Below are positions 51,301 through 52,876 of a DNA stretch of 52,876 nt, piece after piece. Below the pieces are notes generated by a model, which worked only from the letters and a program-made list of their open reading frames with translations, did not search any database and was not told where the DNA came from. Position 1 is the first letter of the stretch, and each line of letters opens with the position of its first letter. The position numbers were made by a program, and so were the translations under genes. Origin of the DNA: Paenibacillus ihuae (GTDB taxonomy: Bacteria > Bacillota > Bacilli > Paenibacillales > Paenibacillaceae); contig NZ_LN831198.1 of the NCBI RefSeq assembly GCF_001368795.1, forward strand, positions 1,250,273 to 1,303,148. Reading direction: 5' to 3'.

Positions 51301-52876
51301 CCGCAATGAATTGAAATCCGGCTATGGTTCGGAAGGGGAGCCGAGATTCATCACAGGCGGTGCCCGTTCCATTTCCACCATCCTGAACAATATCAAGGCG
51401 CAGCCTTCCAATATTCCTGCAGATGATCCGGGTGATGTTGTACCGTACATCGAAGCTCATGATAATCTGACGCTGCATGATGTTATTGCGCAGTCGATTA
51501 AGAAGGACCCGGCTATTCCAGCGAATGAACTGGAAATTCAGCAGCGGATCAGACTCGGCAACACGCTTGAGCTGACTTCACAGGGAACGGCTTTCCTGCA
51601 GGCGGGTCAAGAATATGGCCGTACGAAGCAATGGCTGGGTACAGGTGTACCTGAGCAGAAATATACCGAGTTGAAGGATGCGGCCGGCAAGTCTTTTGGC
51701 TATTTTATCCACGATTCTTATGATTCATCTGATGCAATCAACAAGTTTGACTGGGCAAAAGTAACGGATGAAGTGAACTTCCCGGTTCAAAACACGACTA
51801 AAGATTATACAGCGGGGCTCATTAAGCTTAGAAAGTCCACGGATGCATTCCGGCTGGGCGACATGAGCATGGTGAATTCCAATGTCACTCTGATCCAGGC
51901 TCCTGAAATGAAGGCGAGCGATCTGGTGATCGGCTACAAGAACAAAGCGACGGATGGCACAGGCATTTATTATGTCTTTGTTAACGGAGATGATGAAGCA
52001 AGAACGCTATCGCTGTCTGAGGATTTGACCGGGGGTGCTGTACTTGCTGATGATGATGAAGCTGGCGTAACAGCTATCCCGGCTGCAGAGCAGAGCGGGT
52101 TTACGCTGACCTCTACTTCTATTCAGCTGCAGCCCTTGACGGCCGTTATTATCCGGATGGATGCAGCGGCAGCAGTCTTTACTTCTGTGGAAGCAGACAG
52201 CACGGATTACATGCTCCAGATCGGCACCGCGCATCAGTCGGCTGTCTATGCCAAATACGATGACGGCAGCAAACGTAATATTACGAACGCAGCAGTCTAT
52301 GTTTCCGATAAACCGGATGTGGCCGCCGTTAATAGTAAAGGTGTAGTTACAGGGATAAAAGCTGGAACGGCAACGATTACGATTTCATACGGCGGGCGTT
52401 CCGCGGCTGTAACCGTTAAAGTTGTTAAAGAAGCTGTAGACAACAAGCGTTATGTTGAATTCACCTATGTCCGTCCCGACAAGGATTATACCGACTGGAA
52501 TATCTGGGTCTGGAATACAGGGGCCAAGAATGACCAGATTGATTTCACGACCTTTAAAGACGGCAAGGCCAGCGTGCTGATTGAAGTAGCACAGAATGCT
52601 ACAAGTGTAGGTTTCGTACTCCGCAAAGGCACAGACTGGAATACAGGCAAACAGGATTATCCGGATGACCGTGTTATTCCGCTGACCGCAGGCGAGCAAT
52701 TCACCAAGGTTATTGTAACCAGCCAGGTGAAGGAGCTGGACATTAAGCCATTTATAAGCGGTCCGGTGATGAAGGACGGAACAATAACCTTCATGTACCG
52801 TGATGATGCGCTGTTCCGCAGCGGAAATCAGGCTGACATTGAGCGGGCAGTGGTAAAGGTAAACGGTACCGAGTAT
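48380..52876 (+). CDS. pulA: Secreted multidomain type I pullulanase (partial, runs off the window)
   Basis: At least 1499 residues; the 3' end lies outside the window. Signal peptide with likely cleavage near residue 33 (KVQAAA). Two X25-like modules (about 36-120 and 152-245, FLVGTLQSEL and RLVGSLQTEL), two PUD/CBM41 modules (about 262-365 and 370-470, each with GLWLWDDV), a CBM48-like domain near 565-660, then the GH13 catalytic domain. The pullulanase hallmark YNWGYDP is near 794. Catalytic residues are Asp908 (DGMRWDMMG), Glu937 (GEGW) and Asp1028 (EAHDN). A Big_2-like domain (about 1270-1350) and a third PUD module (about 1356-1455) follow. It cleaves alpha-1,6 links of pullulan and starch. 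ATG 48380 has GGGGGG 9 nt upstream. Confidence 0.93.
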   Translation, partial: MKLALWSKKAFAVSMIIVLVCSYFSFPASKVQAAATKAFLVGTLQSELSTEANPTDDWNPAATVTEMTYTDNGTYKFTGLLPAGTYEYKVALNGTWDESYGFSSYTNPGGKDNGGNIVLTLAAETTVTFYYNDITKKIADSTYYTPLAQDKLPRLVGSLQTELGDTSDNSAADAQTVLADTNFDNVYENRVNLPKGEYSYKILVPGATPADDKSYPDADLTLSLPADLPVTFQYNALDHGVDATFTAPVNPGTVKPIAEGSIRIHYSRTAGDYTDQGLWLWDDVAAGSAGWPSGATAFPEGQTDSYGAYVDIPLKTGAKKISFLVVNRSNEAKDGGNKTFLINTPQTNEIWIKQGSDTVTPYEPVSLPANTVRIHYIRADSKQSDYGLWLWDDVAKAPSTWPSDAVPFAAEHVDHFGAYADITLKDNAKKLGFLVVKPSNGDKDGGNKAFSLLDRYNQLWIKEGDNNVYVSPFGEQPVGLVSAEVLSASKILLGFTLTDGLDVAALKTAITVRDKEGAAVPVSAVKITSTTSIEVDTAAFDLEKTPLSVTYSGKTVSASSGWRMLDEMYNYTGDDLGATYHAADKSATLKLWAPMASTVVANVYNKSNSAEVVGRVSLTKGEQGVWSAELTSSDITGVSGEQDVRGYYYQYEVTNNGVMKQVLDPYAKSMAVFTVDTTGAAGADGDTVGKAAIVDLSRTNPDSYHAADIAGYEKREDAVVYEVHLRDFTSDVSIESSLGGERWGSYAAFAKKLDYIKSLGITHIQLLPVMAWYYGDETKMGQRESDYSAQNNEYNWGYDPQSYFSPDGAYSQNPADPEERIKELKGLIDAVHEAGMGVILDVVYTHMAKKEFLNDIVPNYYAFQDANGNFIGGFGNNLATNHKMAEKLMVDSVKYWFSEYKVDGMRWDMMGDATQEAVQAAYDAAVAINPKALFIGEGWVTFGGAASDPSLAGHGADQQWMDTTDSVGVFSDEFRNELKSGYGSEGEPRFITGGARSISTILNNIKAQPSNIPADDPGDVVPYIEAHDNLTLHDVIAQSIKKDPAIPANELEIQQRIRLGNTLELTSQGTAFLQAGQEYGRTKQWLGTGVPEQKYTELKDAAGKSFGYFIHDSYDSSDAINKFDWAKVTDEVNFPVQNTTKDYTAGLIKLRKSTDAFRLGDMSMVNSNVTLIQAPEMKASDLVIGYKNKATDGTGIYYVFVNGDDEARTLSLSEDLTGGAVLADDDEAGVTAIPAAEQSGFTLTSTSIQLQPLTAVIIRMDAAAAVFTSVEADSTDYMLQIGTAHQSAVYAKYDDGSKRNITNAAVYVSDKPDVAAVNSKGVVTGIKAGTATITISYGGRSAAVTVKVVKEAVDNKRYVEFTYVRPDKDYTDWNIWVWNTGAKNDQIDFTTFKDGKASVLIEVAQNATSVGFVLRKGTDWNTGKQDYPDDRVIPLTAGEQFTKVIVTSQVKELDIKPFISGPVMKDGTITFMYRDDALFRSGNQADIERAVVKVNGTEY

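Overview
The window looks like chromosome from a Paenibacillus-type spore-forming member of the Bacillota. The signs are strong AGGAGG-type ribosome binding sites, the sporulation-linked PrkA and SpoVR proteins, a Bce-type antimicrobial-peptide sensing/export module, and a large stock of alpha-glucan genes. The organism is inferred from gene content, not from a marker gene. No rRNA, tRNA or CRISPR array was seen.

Layout. 0-0.5 kb: repeat-rich DNA with no gene. 0.55-4.3 kb: a DUF2161-type nuclease-fold protein, PrkA kinase and a glycine-rich repeat protein. 4.5-7 kb: an AraC/GyrI-type regulator, two copies of a palindromic intergenic repeat, and a cephalosporin-C/acetylxylan esterase. 7-11.6 kb: a complete Bce-like module (permease, ATPase, kinase, regulator) with a matching operator between kinase and ATPase genes. 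11.9-14.8 kb: a membrane-anchored alpha/beta hydrolase and SpoVR. 15-22.5 kb: an AT-rich accessory island holding a CoiA-like protein, a probable toxin-antitoxin pair, a 1400-residue DUF4011-like/SF1 helicase/Vsr-like nuclease protein with a 63-residue overlapping partner, and several broken genes. A diverged 257-bp direct repeat flanks the helicase module. 23.2-29.9 kb: an alpha-glucoside-type ABC importer (binding protein and two permeases, no ATPase) with a LacI regulator, divergent from a GH13 alpha-glucosidase. 30-30.6 kb: remnants of group II introns in both orientations. 30.7-32.7 kb: a GT2-GtrA glycosyltransferase and a phosphodiester-glycosidase-domain protein. 32.9-39 kb: a lipoprotein, a two-component system, a BcrAB-like ABC exporter and a PAS kinase. 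39.2-41.1 kb: DegV and a second AraC/GyrI regulator. 41.2-52.9 kb: a maltose/maltodextrin regulon (alpha-glucosidase, maltose phosphorylase, beta-phosphoglucomutase, LacI regulator) divergent from a multidomain secreted pullulanase that runs off the window.

How it works together. The secreted pullulanase would debranch pullulan or starch outside the cell. An importer of the 24-28 kb kind would bring in the products, with its ATPase supplied from elsewhere. GH13 enzymes, maltose phosphorylase (GH65) and beta-phosphoglucomutase would then turn maltose and oligosaccharides into glucose and glucose-6-phosphate. Near-identical GCAAACGTTTG operators lie before pgmB and before the pullulanase gene, so the adjacent LacI-family protein probably controls both. 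The two sensor/exporter modules suggest envelope-stress or peptide-antibiotic responses.

The least ordinary part is the 15-22.5 kb island. Its helicase-nuclease resembles single-protein anti-phage systems and is surrounded by duplicated and decaying toxin-like genes, which suggests a gain-and-loss hotspot.
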